From Neospora caninum Liverpool (taxonomy: Eukaryota > Apicomplexa > Conoidasida > Eucoccidiorida > Sarcocystidae), in assembly GCF_000208865.1 (NCBI RefSeq), contig NC_018386.1, forward strand, positions 930,001 to 994,000: 64,000 bases of DNA. The letters are read 5' to 3'. How positions within the stretch are numbered: position 1 is the first letter of the stretch; every line of letters begins with the position of its first letter. Below the pieces are notes generated by a model. That model saw nothing but the letters and a program-made list of their open reading frames with translations. It was not told the DNA's origin and searched no databases. Shown piece after piece: positions 22,424 to 36,000 of this stretch. The position numbers and the translations under genes were made by a program.

Positions 22424-25400
22424 TCACCGTGGTTTTCCTGGAGGAGTAGATCTCGAGGTTCCCACGGAGCTCAGCTCCGCATGCTTTGCCTGTAGCCTCT
22501 CTAGCTGATGGCAAGTCGACAGCATAACACAACACCAGGGAATTCTTGAGAAATGGTTTTGATATGGGGGGAAAGTGCCATAGCGCAAACGTGAAGCGTC
22601 CCTGCTTTGTTTGCACTTCCCGGAAGTGTGCATGATCCTCTTGGTGTTCGGATCTACATGAAGTATGGCAGTCGACTGGCACGTAGGGCAGTACGACAGA
22701 CTGTGGCACTATGGAACCAGCGACTTTGTTCTGAAGGACCACACACATCGTCTTCGGGGGATCGTGGATCCATAATGTGCGAGTCATTGCACCAGGTCTC
22801 TTGAAATATCTGGTGGCTGTATCCCCTGTCTACGAACGAACAAGGAGAGATGATGCCGGAGAGCATCTTCGCCGTAAATTCTGGAGACGCGTATACTTGG
22901 GCAGCGACTTTCACTTCTAGAGACGAAGGAAGTGATTAAAATGAACGATCGACTACCTCAAGTTTTAGCTCCTGTTGTCGTTGTTGCCGGGTTTCCCAGT
23001 CGAGCGTCAGGATGTCAGAATTGATGATATCTGTTTGCTGTCGTAACTTGTTGTTTTCCGTTCGGTATTCATCTCGCTCGCGCTTCGATTTCGTGATGAG
23101 ATGTCGCTGATTTGCCAACTCCGCGTCCAGATGCGCGAGCTCTTCCATCAATCGTGCGTTCTCGTGGTCCAAGAAGTGAATCTTCTCGCGCCCGTGGGTG
23201 ATGAACTGCTCAGGATGCGAACAACGAAAACTAAACGTAACTTTCCACGTAGGAGGTGTCGGTGGCAGTTCACTGACGAATGTGACGCTTTGCTTTGCGC
23301 CGTGGTACAAACTGCGCCAATGTTTTCGTGGTTTAAGATCGAGGACCGTCCTTTAGCATGTGCACGAATTCCCAAGCTTCTTTAAAACCCCTGTCGAAAC
23401 AGTCGGTTGCCCAATGGAACCGGCTCGCTGAGGGCGGCACAAAGGTTCTGTGATTATGCCGAATAGACATGTTTCAAATGAATATCGAAACGATTGGAAG
23501 CATATTTCACAGAGTGGCTTTTTATACTGGGGGCGAGTTCGTGGACCATCTTCTGAATATGCTATGCTACATAAACGGCGGAGGGCGCGAAGCTTCCAAC
23601 GTCACTCTAGACAGAAATAGAGAACGTGGACCTCTGGATGCCCGAAAGAACGAAAATTTGGCAGATGCCCCTAGATAATCCTGTTGACAGCCGCTATGAA
23701 GCGCCTCAATTCTCTACGATTTCGGATTCAGTTTGATATACGAATATCCTTTTCCAAATGGCCAGGCACAACCCACGTGAAGACCAGGAACTTGACCAGG
23801 ATTGGGGTGTTGCGCGACCGTCCATCTGGTAGGTCGATAGTTGCCCAAAAAACGTATACTGGTGGAGTACGTCTTGCACACCTGGACAGCAGACACGATG
23901 ATGGATCGGAGTTTCTTGATTTCCTCGTTCCGCTCGACAATCTTCTCGTTGAGAGCCTGGTTTTCGATCTTCAGTTGTTCAAAGTCCATGACATGGAACT
24001 GCTCCTGCATGTCATTTTCTGACGCCAACTGATGGAGCACGTCTAGCTGGTGTTTCAGCTTAGTACTGGTAGACCTCGCCTCTTGTAGCGCACGAGTCTT
24101 TTCTTCTTCCAGCTGCATTAGTTGCTCGAGAATCGACTCCGGGATCGGCTTCCCGCTCCGTGCCATCTGGGAATTCTTAGCAACCTTGCGGAGAAACCCT
24201 CTGCGGGGGGACGGAAGCGTCACACCGGAGCAAACTACGCCAAGATCGAGTGCGCCAGACAACATCAACATTGAAAGCTTATGGTGTGGAGTGTCCTCTC
24301 TTCGAGGCCGACAGCGCGTCGCACAGTTGCACATTGTAATGTGCCACAGGCAGTTGCAAGTTCTGATGGGTCGGTAGCAGATGATTTCCCTGTTTCGATT
24401 CTATCTGCCATGACATGAACAGCTTTTTATGACGTGACTACACTCAGAGAAGGGGGTGGTGAAGTGCGCAGAAAGTCGTAAAACATCAACATTTACGGCT
24501 ATACCAGCCGAGAGGTTTTCAGCTTGAACCCTCCTCTGATAAATGGAAAAGCTGCTGCATTTTCTCTGTAGCCTAATGTTGTCTAAGGCGTTTCATACAG
24601 GTTAGTCATACGAATACTTCATGACAAGCCACATGAAACTTCTTCGGTCAGACTTTTTGTGCGATGGTGCGGCTACCTGAATGCAGCTCTGCACTCTTCG
24701 ACCTTCTCCCGGTGTGTTGCAAGCTTTCGGGTTTCCTGTTGCACTTTTCCCGTCGTCAATGTCGACGTTCGGTTCTTTTCCTCCTCTGTAGCTTCCAGGG
24801 TTCGGAGGGTGGTGAAATACTGGAGCGTTGTCAACCGTGGGTCCCCGGTTTGCGCTCTGTACACGGGGAAGTCTCCTGTTGTCGAGAATTTCATTGCTAG
24901 CTTCTTCTCTGCCCGCGCGTTTTCCTCCTTCACTCGCTTCAATTCGTCTCGCAAGTCCTCAGCCTCGACTGACATTTGCTCGTACTCGTTGTCTAGCGTC
25001 TCGACCTCCCGGGCAACCCAATCCGCGCCAGACTGCTCGAGAGCTGGTTCTCCCTGGTCCCTCGCGTTAGGCTGCCGAGGAAACCCACACGTCAGACACA
25101 CTCTGCGACCTGTGGAAAACGCGAAGGGCCAGCGAAAACGCTGCATCCCCAAACCCGGTACATTGCCTGCTCGCCTCTGCCGGACACAAACGACTGACGA
25201 ACAAAGTTCTCGTGCCCAATCCACTGATACCGGAGATGCAGCGTCCTGTATAATTGGTGTGTCCCGTCCTCCTAGCGACAGCCAAGCAGCTGGTGCTCTC
25301 CTAAACTCACTCGAAATGATTCACTCTCAGCATAAACATCGCCTAGTGCTGATGCGTCCGCTGCAGATGCTATTCCGCCGCCTCCACTGGGGCCATTCTT

Positions 25401-26066
25401 GTCCTCATTGCCTCTCTGGGGAACACGACCAGATTCAGAACTCTTTCCTGTGTCCCCCGAGCGGTCTAGAGGCTTTTGAGTGGCATCCTCCCCGTCTTTT
25501 CCCTTCCTCTCAGACCGCCGCGAGCCGGCGCGGGAGGAAGACTCCGATTGCGTTCGCACAGAGGCCTGGGCGTTGCCGGGGGACATCTGCACGTTTTCCG
25601 AAACAGTGTGTCCTTCGCGGTTACCCAACAACGGATCTACAGGGTCCTCGGTAGAGATGGCGCACTTGTGTGTTTCTTCATCTGCTGCATTTCGAGGGAG
25701 TTCACCACCTGCCTCGGCCTGCGGATCACCCGCCAAGACATGAGCCTCGACAGAAATGTTCTCAGCCTCGGTTGCCACTCCTTTCTGTTCGCCAGTTTGT
25801 CTCCCCTGGGTCTCCTGGATTTCTGCCCCGTCAATATGTTCTGTCCTGCTCCTGTGACTGTTTTCTTGAGAGATATTTTCCGCCACTCTTCGAAAACTAC
25901 TTCCCCGCCCTGGAGTGCCGCCCACGATCTCGATTACGTCTTCACTGTCAGCTAGCCTTGTACTCTGTTCTGCGACAGCGTCTGCAGAGAAACCGCACGT
26001 GGCCGGCGAAAGTGGAAGAAATAATGTTGACCTGAAGGTTAAATCGTGAAGGTCCAATTTCACCAT
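22424..26066 (-). CDS. CCDC96/CCDC113-family axonemal coiled-coil protein
   Basis: Exons are 26066-25311, 25071-24677, 24200-23882, 23205-22957 and 22504-22424, total 599 aa; donors gtgagt, gtagcc, gtgtgc, gtagtc, with phases matching. Residues 1-252 are acidic, Ser/Gly-rich and probably disordered. Coiled coil starts near 270. Residues about 456-560 match the CCDC96/CCDC113 (DUF4201) domain: DFEQLKIENQALNEKIVERN, then VQFITHGREKIHFLDHENARL, then RERDEYRTENNKLRQQTD. The acceptor before exon 4 could be one codon earlier; VQFITHG fits the family better. In ciliates CCDC96 and CCDC113 form a complex at the base of radial spoke 3 and the nexin-dynein regulatory complex. In coccidia only the male gamete has flagella, so expression in that stage is expected (inference). 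The long disordered N-terminus resembles CCDC96 more than the shorter CCDC113. The start could instead be a splice from the ankyrin gene (see findings). Confidence 0.86.
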
Positions 26067-26548
26067 CACGCCATGGAAACTATGGCGAGGCGTTTGCTAG
26101 CTCTCGACTAAAAACGCGTGACTATGTACCGGGTTCCTCTATGATGTTCAACGCCACGGAAAACAGCAGCAGGTCACTGGGCGCAACGAGAAAGTGAAGA
26201 AACTCCACACGTGGGCGTTGCCGAAAGGCATCACGGAGTTCGCTGTGTCGCTTATTCCTTTTGAGTATCACATCTGCTTGGAGATCAATCTGCCAAGGTG
26301 TCTATCCCTCTCTGTTTCTGTCTCTATCTCTCTCCGTGTCGCCTCGTCTCGCGACCCCTCGACATTGATAGGCTCGCAGATGCTTATCGGCACGGTACTT
26401 TGAGGCATACTCAAGTACCTACATTAAACTGCATGCATGCGAGCACGCCGGCACACACAGCGATGCGCACCCAGTACCTACTCGCATTCGTTTATATGAA
26501 CCCACCTCAACACACGATGCTTTTCCTGCTGCCAGCTGACGCAGTGCC

Positions 26549-29117
26549 TCACTTGCCTCGGCTGACCCCCTCCGTGGCTAGCAACGGATTGGTTTCCAAA
26601 TCCTGAATCCATTCACTCTCGATCGCTGGCAGTTGGTCACGGCTATTGCGCGCAGTGAGATCGGCTCCCCAGAACAGCAAGTTGCGAACGAGACTGGCGC
26701 GTTGTCCCGCGGCTGCGACGTGCAAACAGGTTTCGCCTCCCGAACCGGGCTGGTTGAGCAGAGGGGGGATCTCTTGGGGTCTTGAGGCACAGAACGGACC
26801 GAAAAACGCGTCCCAAAAGGGCTCCTGATCGAAAGACTCTGGCTGTTGGGCTGCGACCAGGACTGCGGGATCCCCTGCCGCATTTGCCGCACCCGGGTCC
26901 ATGCCGAACCGAAGGAAGTCGACTGCCTAAAGGGTAGCCAGGAAGAAAGAAAATACGGAACCAGACGATTGCCAACTGGTTCCGACTTTGCGCTTTGCAA
27001 GGGCGGGCTGCTCCAACGCGGAACCTCTCGCTGTTAATAGGAGTGCTAACAGTAATCCATATATTGCGCCTAGTACATAACCGATGTGGAATAACCTTCA
27101 TGTAGTAGGATGCCTACCGGATGAAAGTAACCGGTCTACTATGCGCCAGACACGTCATCGAGAGAGCACTGGCCTGTCGAGTCATGATATCCCTGCGTCC
27201 CTCCGAAGAATAATTACAGCGTCAGTCTTGGGGAAACGCTAGTTGCATGAGTGTCGACACAAAAGCAATTCCGTTTCCAGGACTCCACAGTGCAGAACTG
27301 AAAAGTGCAGAACCCCCAGAGGAATCCAGGATAACTGCGCAATCTCAGGAGGCCGTCCCGTGGAAAACCCCAAATGCTGAGAAGGATCCGGTCCGCTGCT
27401 ACACAATACCGGCCGATTTGCTTGGAAGCAGAGTACGTTGCGATTTTCAGTCCGTTTCCAGCATGTAGGTCACAGTATTTTTACAGGCGACTCGGTATGG
27501 TGGTGACTTTGGTGTTATGGCGTGTTCAATTCTCACAGCACACTCTGTCCAAATGAGAGTACAGGGGCGCCTAGGAGGTCCTGCTGAGCTCGGTAGCCCT
27601 CACAAAAGTAAACATTTATAAAGACAAGATTTTCAAACGCCCAGGAAACAACAGACCTGGTCATAGTCATGACGTTTGATGGCGGAGGTGAAGGCTGTAT
27701 CGCCTTCGACATCTCGAGCATATTGGTCCGCTCCTCGAGCGAGTAGATAAGAGATACACCTTCCTCGCGCATTAAAAATTGCCGTTTGATCTTGCGTGCC
27801 TGCGCAGAGTGCCACAGCATTTGTGGGTAAGCAGAGACTTGCCAAAGTTTTAAAGACAAATAGACACTAGAGATATATAGCGATATGAGTTGTATTGAAA
27901 ATGCTTCAACAAGAGTGGAAACGAAACGGGGCAGCGTCGACATTCCTTCTGGGAAAATTGTGTTGTATGGAGAGGCCCGCAGGCTAGTGCGTCTTGACTT
28001 CATTGAAAACGCCAGAGCGCATTCAGAGGAGATGACTGAAAATGCCCCAGTGTTTCTTCTCTTTTTGTATGAGAAGCCGCACCAGCGAGTAACCTATATT
28101 CACGTCGCTGTTGCGCATCAGTGGAAAACCTCAGGTGAATAGGAGAGGTGAGGGGCAGCACTTGAAAACGAATGCCGGGACACCAAGCATGGCTCTTAAC
28201 CAAATTTGCTCCTGTTCTACCTTGACTTTTGCGTAAGTGCATTTCTGTGTATTATTTAGTGGTTTTCTTCGCCGACATTTTACCTGAGCTCCGTATATTA
28301 ACATCGCAACTGCATGTCTCGACCAGATATTTGAGACATCTCTCGGAGAAGGCTGCAGCGTGTGCAATGATCGACTGGTATCCAAAGATCTCGACCTCAG
28401 CGGGTCGGGGAGGTTCTGGCTCGTCTGTATCTGAAGATATCTTCGGGTTTGGTTGCTTTAGAGTATCCTCATCTGCCGCTGCTATGGCAAGCTCAAGGGA
28501 CTGCAGAAGAAATATATACATGCCCACTACACCCCCAGTTTGTGGATTTGTTGGGTAAGGCTACCAAGTGACTGCGTTACACGGGTTCGTCCATACGCTC
28601 CTTTCGAGATCTTGGCCATTATCGATGCCTAAATGTAAATATCTTTCTCTGGAGGCAACGTAGTACACTCCTCGAGACCCTCATGTCTACTTGTGGCGAT
28701 AACTTCCTAAAACTACACAGAAACACAAGACGGTGGTAAAAGGACTAAGGGACTGCTTGTGCGGACTCTGCGGGCGTAAGCCACCACTTCACTTCACTTT
28801 TTTGTTTATGAAAACTGCTTTCGGTCAGCTGGCCTTCTGCTGAGGGTTGGCCGCCGTCGAGACTCTGCAGGCATCCAGGCTCTCCCCCCTGTGAAACCTG
28901 TTAAACATTTGTTGAGAAGACTGTTGGTTTCGAGAGAAGAAGGCACCTGTGATGAGCCCTAGATGAGCCCTATATTTACCTTCACGAAACCTTCAAAATC
29001 ATTGTCTTGAATACATCCGAATACAGCGCTCCATAGCTCTGCGGATGGGCTCTCCGGAGTGACGTAGAGGGCGTGCCGTTTATGAGCACCCAAATAGTAT
29101 TCTACTTCAGTTGTCAT
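26549..29117 (-). CDS. ankyrin-repeat protein
   Basis: Exons are 29117-28980, 28500-28284, 28129-28037, 27799-27657 and 26926-26549 (donors gtaaat, gtaaaa, gtcatc, gtctgt; acceptors ctgcag, cctgag, gcgcag, tttag), phases matching, 322 aa. Exon 1 (MTTEVEYYLGAHKRHALY) is only 46 codons. Degenerate ankyrin repeats are visible around residues 87-160 (SIIAHAAAFSERCLKYLVE, CDVNIRSSGFPL, YSLVRLLIQ), 165-200 (CISYLLARGADQYARD, GDTAFTSAI) and, clearest, in the last exon (GGETCLHVAAAGQRASLVRN, LLFWGADLTARN). No membrane segment or signal peptide. Function cannot be inferred beyond protein-protein interaction. Exon 3 rests mainly on phase and on ankyrin-like content and is the weakest. The 3' end is either the TGA at 26549 or a donor at 26552 (AA|gtgagg) leading into the downstream coiled-coil gene. 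Confidence 0.74.
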
Positions 29118-32100
29118 TTTTCAACTCCTTGCAAACGCACGGATGCTTTCTAGTAGCCTCGGCCAGTACACAACCAGCGCAGTGCCAGAGTTGGCAAGAC
29201 AAAGTGAGTGATGCAGACTGTCGGTGGGTTCAGGACATGATGCAGGCCAGACTCCTATAGGCCACGGCATGTTAAGGATTCTCTAGAGATTCCTTAGAAC
29301 TCGCTTACGGCATATCGTCGATGTTCTTGCGAGGTAACCAAACACCAGAAAAGAATGGCTATACAAAACGGTTCCCGTAGCCTCCGTTAGCGATGGTCCT
29401 CCGCTGCATGTCCACTCAGTCAAACAACGAAGGGGGGAAAGGGTCCCTTCGGTGCACGGCGAACGAAAGAACTACACCTTGCCCTCTGATTTTCGCACGA
29501 AAACCCTGAGAGGAATTTCAAGGAGGGCGCAGATGACGTTAGTGCGTCTTTTCCAAGAGGCAGAAAATGACTTCCTGAGCGTGCCCAGCGTAAAGAGAAG
29601 AGATTGACTGTCACAGCGTTTTATCGAAGTAGAGGGTCAGCCACCGAGAAAAATACTGGATGCATTACACACAGAACAAAGGCAACCGAGTTTTCAGGAC
29701 TGGTGTTGCTCCTCTCAGCAGTGGATGGTTCTGCCTTGTTTCTTTTCACTTCGCTTAGGCATTATTGGAGATACTGAGGAAGCGACCTCCCAGAAAGATT
29801 TGTAGCACCTGAGAATGCCTTTCAATCCCAGAAGCAGACGACAACGCGCAAATCTGTCCTTTCCACTACCCGCACTACAGTGTTGTAGTCTGTAGACTAC
29901 ACTCGTAAATACCACGAACATGCTTCGCTCCGACGTAGAGCACCCTATTCGGCTCTGAACATCACATGTTATCCGTACACAGAAGATAAATTCTGCACGC
30001 GGATGAAGACGGCAGACTACGGGCGAATGTGGGACCCGTAGTCAGCCTGAGAGCGACAGCTATGCGCAAATGGAAAAGAAGATTGAGCGCATACTTTTTT
30101 GCGGGAATGCTTAAGCTCTCTCAGGGTAGCGACGGGAGGTGCCAGGCTACCTTGTTTCGGAGGATCCGCCTGGTCGCGTTGATGTGTGCACGGCGAAGTG
30201 GCCAAAACAGCGCTGTGGCCGTATGCACGGGGTCTCTGGGAATCTTAAACAACAAAATTTCCCCGCGTCTTTGCTTGCATCCGAGAAAAGCAGTCGGTTT
30301 GGTTTCGTGGTCGTGCCCCCCCGTCAGAAGGTAATGGTATCTTTCCCGTGTTTTCTTTCAGGTTACTTTCATTCGTCCACCTAAATACACCCACGGTGGT
30401 CGGTTTTTGTTCTGAGTCGCTGATGAGGCTCAGGACAGAAAGACAGTATCTTGTTCTAGGAAACACGACTTCGGGAAACACTTTGTGTGTCGCAGAAAAA
30501 CGCACCGAAAAACAACTTTACGAAAAAAACACGCTCGTTGGCTCATTGCCGTGGGAGGAGAGCCCCAGTAGACTTTACGGCCACTGCTTGAAGAATGACA
30601 CAGCCTCGGTGGGGATCCGTGGCCTACGGCTTTTTATGATAAATCAAAGAGACAAATCAGTTCACACCCCAGAGTACGCGCTGCTGTTGAACCCGCCTCC
30701 TGTTTCGAAAAGGCAACGACCACATGATAGTGGCTGTGAATCGTTTTTCTTTTCATATCGTACTAGCAGCTAATGGAGATTACGGGGCTCTCTGATTCGT
30801 GATGCTTCAGTGAAATATTTGTCTCGCGTCACTTCCGAATCTATTTACACAACGATATTCCACATGTTGTACTGTTCAATTCTTCTGCTGCGGCTCTACA
30901 CAATTGCCGACGAGTCTGCATCTATCGCAACATATTCCTACTTACTGTACCTCATAATTACTCTCACGCAATCGATGTCCCAGGCTGAGTGGAAAAACAC
31001 CGGACGGTAAGGCTAACGTTGGCCCGGCGACTGCCACATCGCGTCGTACCCTATAACATACGTCCATAATTTGTCCATCTTGTGCTCTGTGAGGTCGTCG
31101 GACTATAGTCTTCTTATTCCAAACAGAGAGCAGCGCGTGGGTGTCCCTCTCATGGTTCTTCGTGCCTGGCCATGCTGCGTCTGCGCATGGGGTTCGCTTC
31201 GTCATCGGACCCTTACTTCACGATAATGCATTTGATAGGCGCCTGGATGGCATCAGGCTGCATGCACGACCGAAGTTACCATGGACCCACAAGCAATATT
31301 GTGGTCATGAGTCGACAGGCTTCACAGTCTTTCGCCGTTCCATACGTTGGGCGGTTACGGATGCTACTGTTCACATTGTGCGACACTCGATTAGACTTTT
31401 GTTCCGCCCTTGAGCTGGACTGCCCAGCTCACGCAGTATCGAAGCCCGCTGCCGTTGTTTAGGGACGATGTTGGCATCGAGGAATGCAGCCACTTTCGAG
31501 AATGCCATACGATATAACACGCTGACTCCTCCTAACAGGAGCTGCCGTTTCTGCCTGCGATACCGGGGTGACTACGCTGATGCACACAGGTTGCGATGTG
31601 TGACGGGGTACAGCACCATGCAATGCCAAGTACAGATCGTGGCGGCACCCCGTCATCTTAATTATTATACCTACAGTGCAGAATGCGAGAATTCAAATAC
31701 AACTATGTATATTTGAAGCAAGACAGGCCAACAAGCCTGTTCAGCCACTGCACCAATTCGCCGACTGTGCCAGAAACCTGTGCGGTAGAAGTTTTCTTTT
31801 TGAAAACGCCGTATCGCGGGTACAGTCTATACGCGTACACATATTGCGTATTATGACTTAGCCACCTACGGCAGAAAATATGTAGCGAGCACACAGATCT
31901 CCTCGTGGGTCAATTTATGTGACCCATGCCAAAAATGACAAAAATCTGAATCGGAAAAGTTGATGCCCCTAGCGCGTGCCGAACCCAACGCGCGGTGCCT
32001 CAACGACAAAGATCGCCACGGTCTCTGGCATGCGAGGACACTGTTCACCCGTAGCAAATGAACGGGACAGCACGCTTTCCACAAAGGAAAATGGGGAACA

Positions 32101-33032
32101 ACGTACAAACTGAAACAAATAAACACTCTTCCGCACCAACGGGGTTTACCACCAAATGTGGGACAACACAACGTGACATCCCGACTCCGCGAAGGAGCGG
32201 ATTTCGGGCTGTTCATGGGTTATAAGCAGAAAAACTCGGCACTCCATTCTCTTAAGGCGTGCGCCAACTGACGGTCACACTTCCGCACTATCCACCGAGG
32301 CAAACCGACCACTACTTTTGAGCCCAATTCTCCTTGCACCGGACGCTTAAACAAGCAAAACAATTAAAACAACTGTGGAAGGGCAGGCCTGCCGATTGGG
32401 GACTGGGAATATGCTGACAGAGCACAGGATCTCGAAGCGCTGAAGAGCACGACACCTGCTGGTTCCATCCGGGGGAGCGCGAGTAGTCTCTGGTCTCCTG
32501 TCGGAATCCGGCACCTCAGCAATTGCTATTTGTATATTCTGTACACAAGCTTGCCGTTTCCGCCAAAAAAAAACATCCCGAACAACAAAAGGCACTCGAC
32601 AGGCATGACTTCGAGGCGCACACATTCCCTGGCTGCACCAAGCAAGGCAGCCGTCTCCGGTAGAAAATTGTCCCGCTTTAGAAACCCGAGGACCTCGCAA
32701 TTTGAAGCGCTCTTCTACGAAGGCAAGAACGAAGCGAATCCGCAGTTTGCCCCAGGCTGCCTCGTCGACAATCCCGTGTCTCACTTCAGACCTTTAGTCC
32801 AACCTGCAAGCTCCAAGGCAATTCTTGGACGCCGACAGGCTTCAAACGCCTCTTTGCCAGCCGCCTGCTCGATTGCTTTCACTGTGAAGTTTTTATGGCT
32901 CCAGTCGTCCAGCTGGACCGACATCCCCCAGCCGTTCTACCGTCCACCTAGAGACAGGTACCGTCAACTGCAGTTCTTCCGGGAGGCATCATGCCAAAAC
33001 ATGGAAGCTGGCCTGCACGCGCCCAAGCTGCA
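29118..33032. other. intergenic region between kinase and ankyrin genes
   Basis: This should contain the kinase 3' UTR and the ankyrin-gene promoter. A 141-codon frame at 30348-30773 (+) and a hydrophobic 66-codon frame at 30810-31010 (+) were examined; neither starts at ATG, shows a family match or has a supporting splice structure. No microsatellites are present. Confidence 0.5.
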
Positions 33033-36000
33033 CTACTTCACTCTTCGCGTGTTCATTCCATACGCGTTCAAGTCATCTGCACAGAAGAGCTCGAGAGTCC
33101 TTGCGATCTCCAAAGCCGAGGGCCGGTCACGGGCGGACCACGAGAAACAGCGTTCCAATAGTCTCCTTGCTGCAGGGTGGAACCAAGTGGGGACGACGGG
33201 CCTCATCCTCTTACACATGATTGCGTCAATCACACCTGCAAAAACGCATACGAAAAAGCAAGGAAGTGCCACCAGTCCAGATGTTCATTGCAAACACCCT
33301 GAGTCGGACAGCCGCTCGAAACCGTCTGAGACCCTGACCAAGCTGATTACTTGGACTCGATGTGCACGCCCACTGCCACACAAGCCGTAGAGGACAGGAG
33401 TCAGCCTTTAAAGCTCAACGGCGCCGGGAAACACCCCTGTGCAGAACCCAGCCCCCGTCCACGTGTCCCCATATATCTTACCATCATTGGAATGGATGTC
33501 TTCGAATGGGATAGGACCGCCAAGGATTTCGATGAGACAACACGCAAGACCCCAAATATCCGCCTTCTCATCGATCAACGTTCCCACGGCGAAGCATTCC
33601 GGCGCCATGTATCTCGGCGAGCCTCCGTTGTCATCCAGTAGGAGTTTGCCGCTCGCTTCTAGACTGCGGGTCTTGCCGAAATCGCACAATTTTAGTCCGC
33701 TCTGAATGCATGCACACAACGCAAGGGCGCTCAGCTGGTGAAAAAGCCGTGGAGACCTCCCGTAACACGAACCTACTAGGTCACAGAAATCTCCGCCGTA
33801 CAGTGTGCCCGGATGCACAGCACCTCCGAAAAGGGTTCCCTTCCGTGGGGCTGCGCCTGCGCCATGGCAGTTTTGAGACTTCCGTGAGAATTTACAGAAA
33901 TGCACGAGCGGGCGTGGCGGGCTCTCTCTGCGCCCACAAGGGTGGAAGTCCAGAGATTTGATAGATGTCCACTCGGAGAGCGCTGCGCAGTACGCCTCTC
34001 ACCTAGCACGAGACGCCCCGGCACACCTTATGCCGTGCTTCTTCTACTGGGAAAACAACTAAACAGCTGCCGCAACTCACATAGCGCATCTCTTGGTGCG
34101 AGTCCTCTGGCTTACCGTTCCATCGACAATGAGATTCGCTGTTTTTAAGTCCCTGTGAACAAGTCTTTTTTCGCGATGGAGGTAGTGGACAGCTTGACTG
34201 AGCTGCCGGCCGAGCATCAGGCGTCTTTCCGCTGCGATGAGCACCTTGTTCTCATACAGGAGATCAAACAGGCTTCCTCCGGGGAGATATTCCATGACAA
34301 TGCCGACGCACTTCGGGTCCAGGCACATGCCTATATATCGGACAATGTACGGGTGGGTACCCATCGAACGGAACGAGTTCATTTCTCGCGCTATGGACCT
34401 CAGGGCTTCCTGAGTCAAGACGCCATGGGCTTGTTTCACCGCCACAGTCGTGCCTTGCCACTTGGCTTGGGACACAGTCCCGAAACTCCCTTGACTGATT
34501 GGAGCGACAATCTGTATGTCCTTGAACGGGATGAGTTCTTTGGAAGGCAACTGGAAAACGAGTTCCCGATGATCTTTGTACTCCACTAACCGCACGCCGG
34601 TGTCGCGCGAATTGAGAGGCCGCAGGACGCCGCCCACGCGACTCGCCATCAGGTGCCCTCGATGCGAGAGTGTCGTTTTCTTCCCGCACAGAGAGACACG
34701 GAGCACATTCATAGAGACGGAGTCTTCCGTCGAGGCGTCTTTCACGCCGATCGCCACCACGTTTTTCTTTTCGGCCACGACAGCTGGGCGGGAGACGGCG
34801 GGCCGAGCCGCGGTGGTGAGGCGAGTGGACGGCGCCGGAGTTGTCGACTTTGACGCCGCAACCCGAGCAGAGGAAAACCCAGTATTCGCTTTGATGTACG
34901 ATTTCGCACACGAGGAATGAGAGGAGAGCCTCGTGCTTGCTGTCATCGTACTTCCGGACGAAGCTGCGGAGACGCCTCGGGCGTCTGGCGGGGCGCCCGC
35001 TGTGCTGCGGTTGGAAGAAGCGCAGTGAGACAGTGGGGCGTTGTCGTTTTCCTCACAAGTTGCCGCGTGCGCATGCAAAGCAGGAGCTTTCCCGTCTGCC
35101 GAGTCCGTTGCGAGCCGACGCGGCGGATCGCTGGAAGCGGTCGGAGCCCGGTCCCCCTGGTTCGCTGCGAAAAAGGCCCACGGATATCTGACGGCTGGAC
35201 TCCGCGCTACGCGAGCAGTCTGACTTCCTGGCCGCGGCGCATTCTGATCCGACGAAGCCGACAGCGTGGGCTGCTGGCGGGGTGAGGCCGCGACCGGGAG
35301 ATTTCCAACCTTCAGCTGCGAGACCTGAAGATCGCGGTAAACCCCTGTCTTTGCAAGCTGGGCGACAGCCGCCGTCTGAAGGACCCGGCGACCAGGCTGC
35401 GACGGCTGCGGCGGACTCTTCAGAGTGAGGCCAGGCACCCCCTGGGAGGTGGGCGGCGCGATTCCCGCTGTGCCCTGACGCGGACTGAAGAAGAAGCCGT
35501 GAGGAAACGGCAAACACATCGGTGCGGGTGAACTCTGAGTCGTTTTCGCCGATCCGCGCGGAGTAGGGGACGCGAAGCTCTCGACAAGGGAGCGCAGTCC
35601 GAATTCTGCGCGCGCCACATCTTGAGAGGACTTCAAGTACTGAGTGTACAGACGGTCGAGGTCGGGCGTGGCCATTCCGGTAGGGTCCACAGCGCCCGGC
35701 GCACCCTGCTGCGAGAAGACGATTCCCCCCTGCGCCTGCGGTCGCGCCCCCAACAAGGCCATCTGGTGACGGTCCGACGCCACTTCGGCGAATAAGGCAC
35801 CGAACTGCAGCGTGTTCGCTCCTGCTGTCTCTACAGCGTGACGCCCGTCGCCTTTGGACTCTGGGACGCTCTCTTCCACGGGCAGAGACTTCGCAGACCC
35901 TCGAATCGACGCAAAAGCCGTGGCCTGCGAACCGTAGTTTTGGCGAATGTACGCGGCAATGGCGTTTTGCCTGTGGTGAAACAGCTGTGCTGTCCCTGCG

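Noticed and set aside
30348..31010. Frames of 141 and 66 codons on the + strand, the second hydrophobic
   Set aside because: Neither begins with ATG, has a family match or fits a splice model.
32530..33390. 286-codon + strand frame
   Set aside because: Antisense to the last kinase exon and its 3' flank; no start context or domain.
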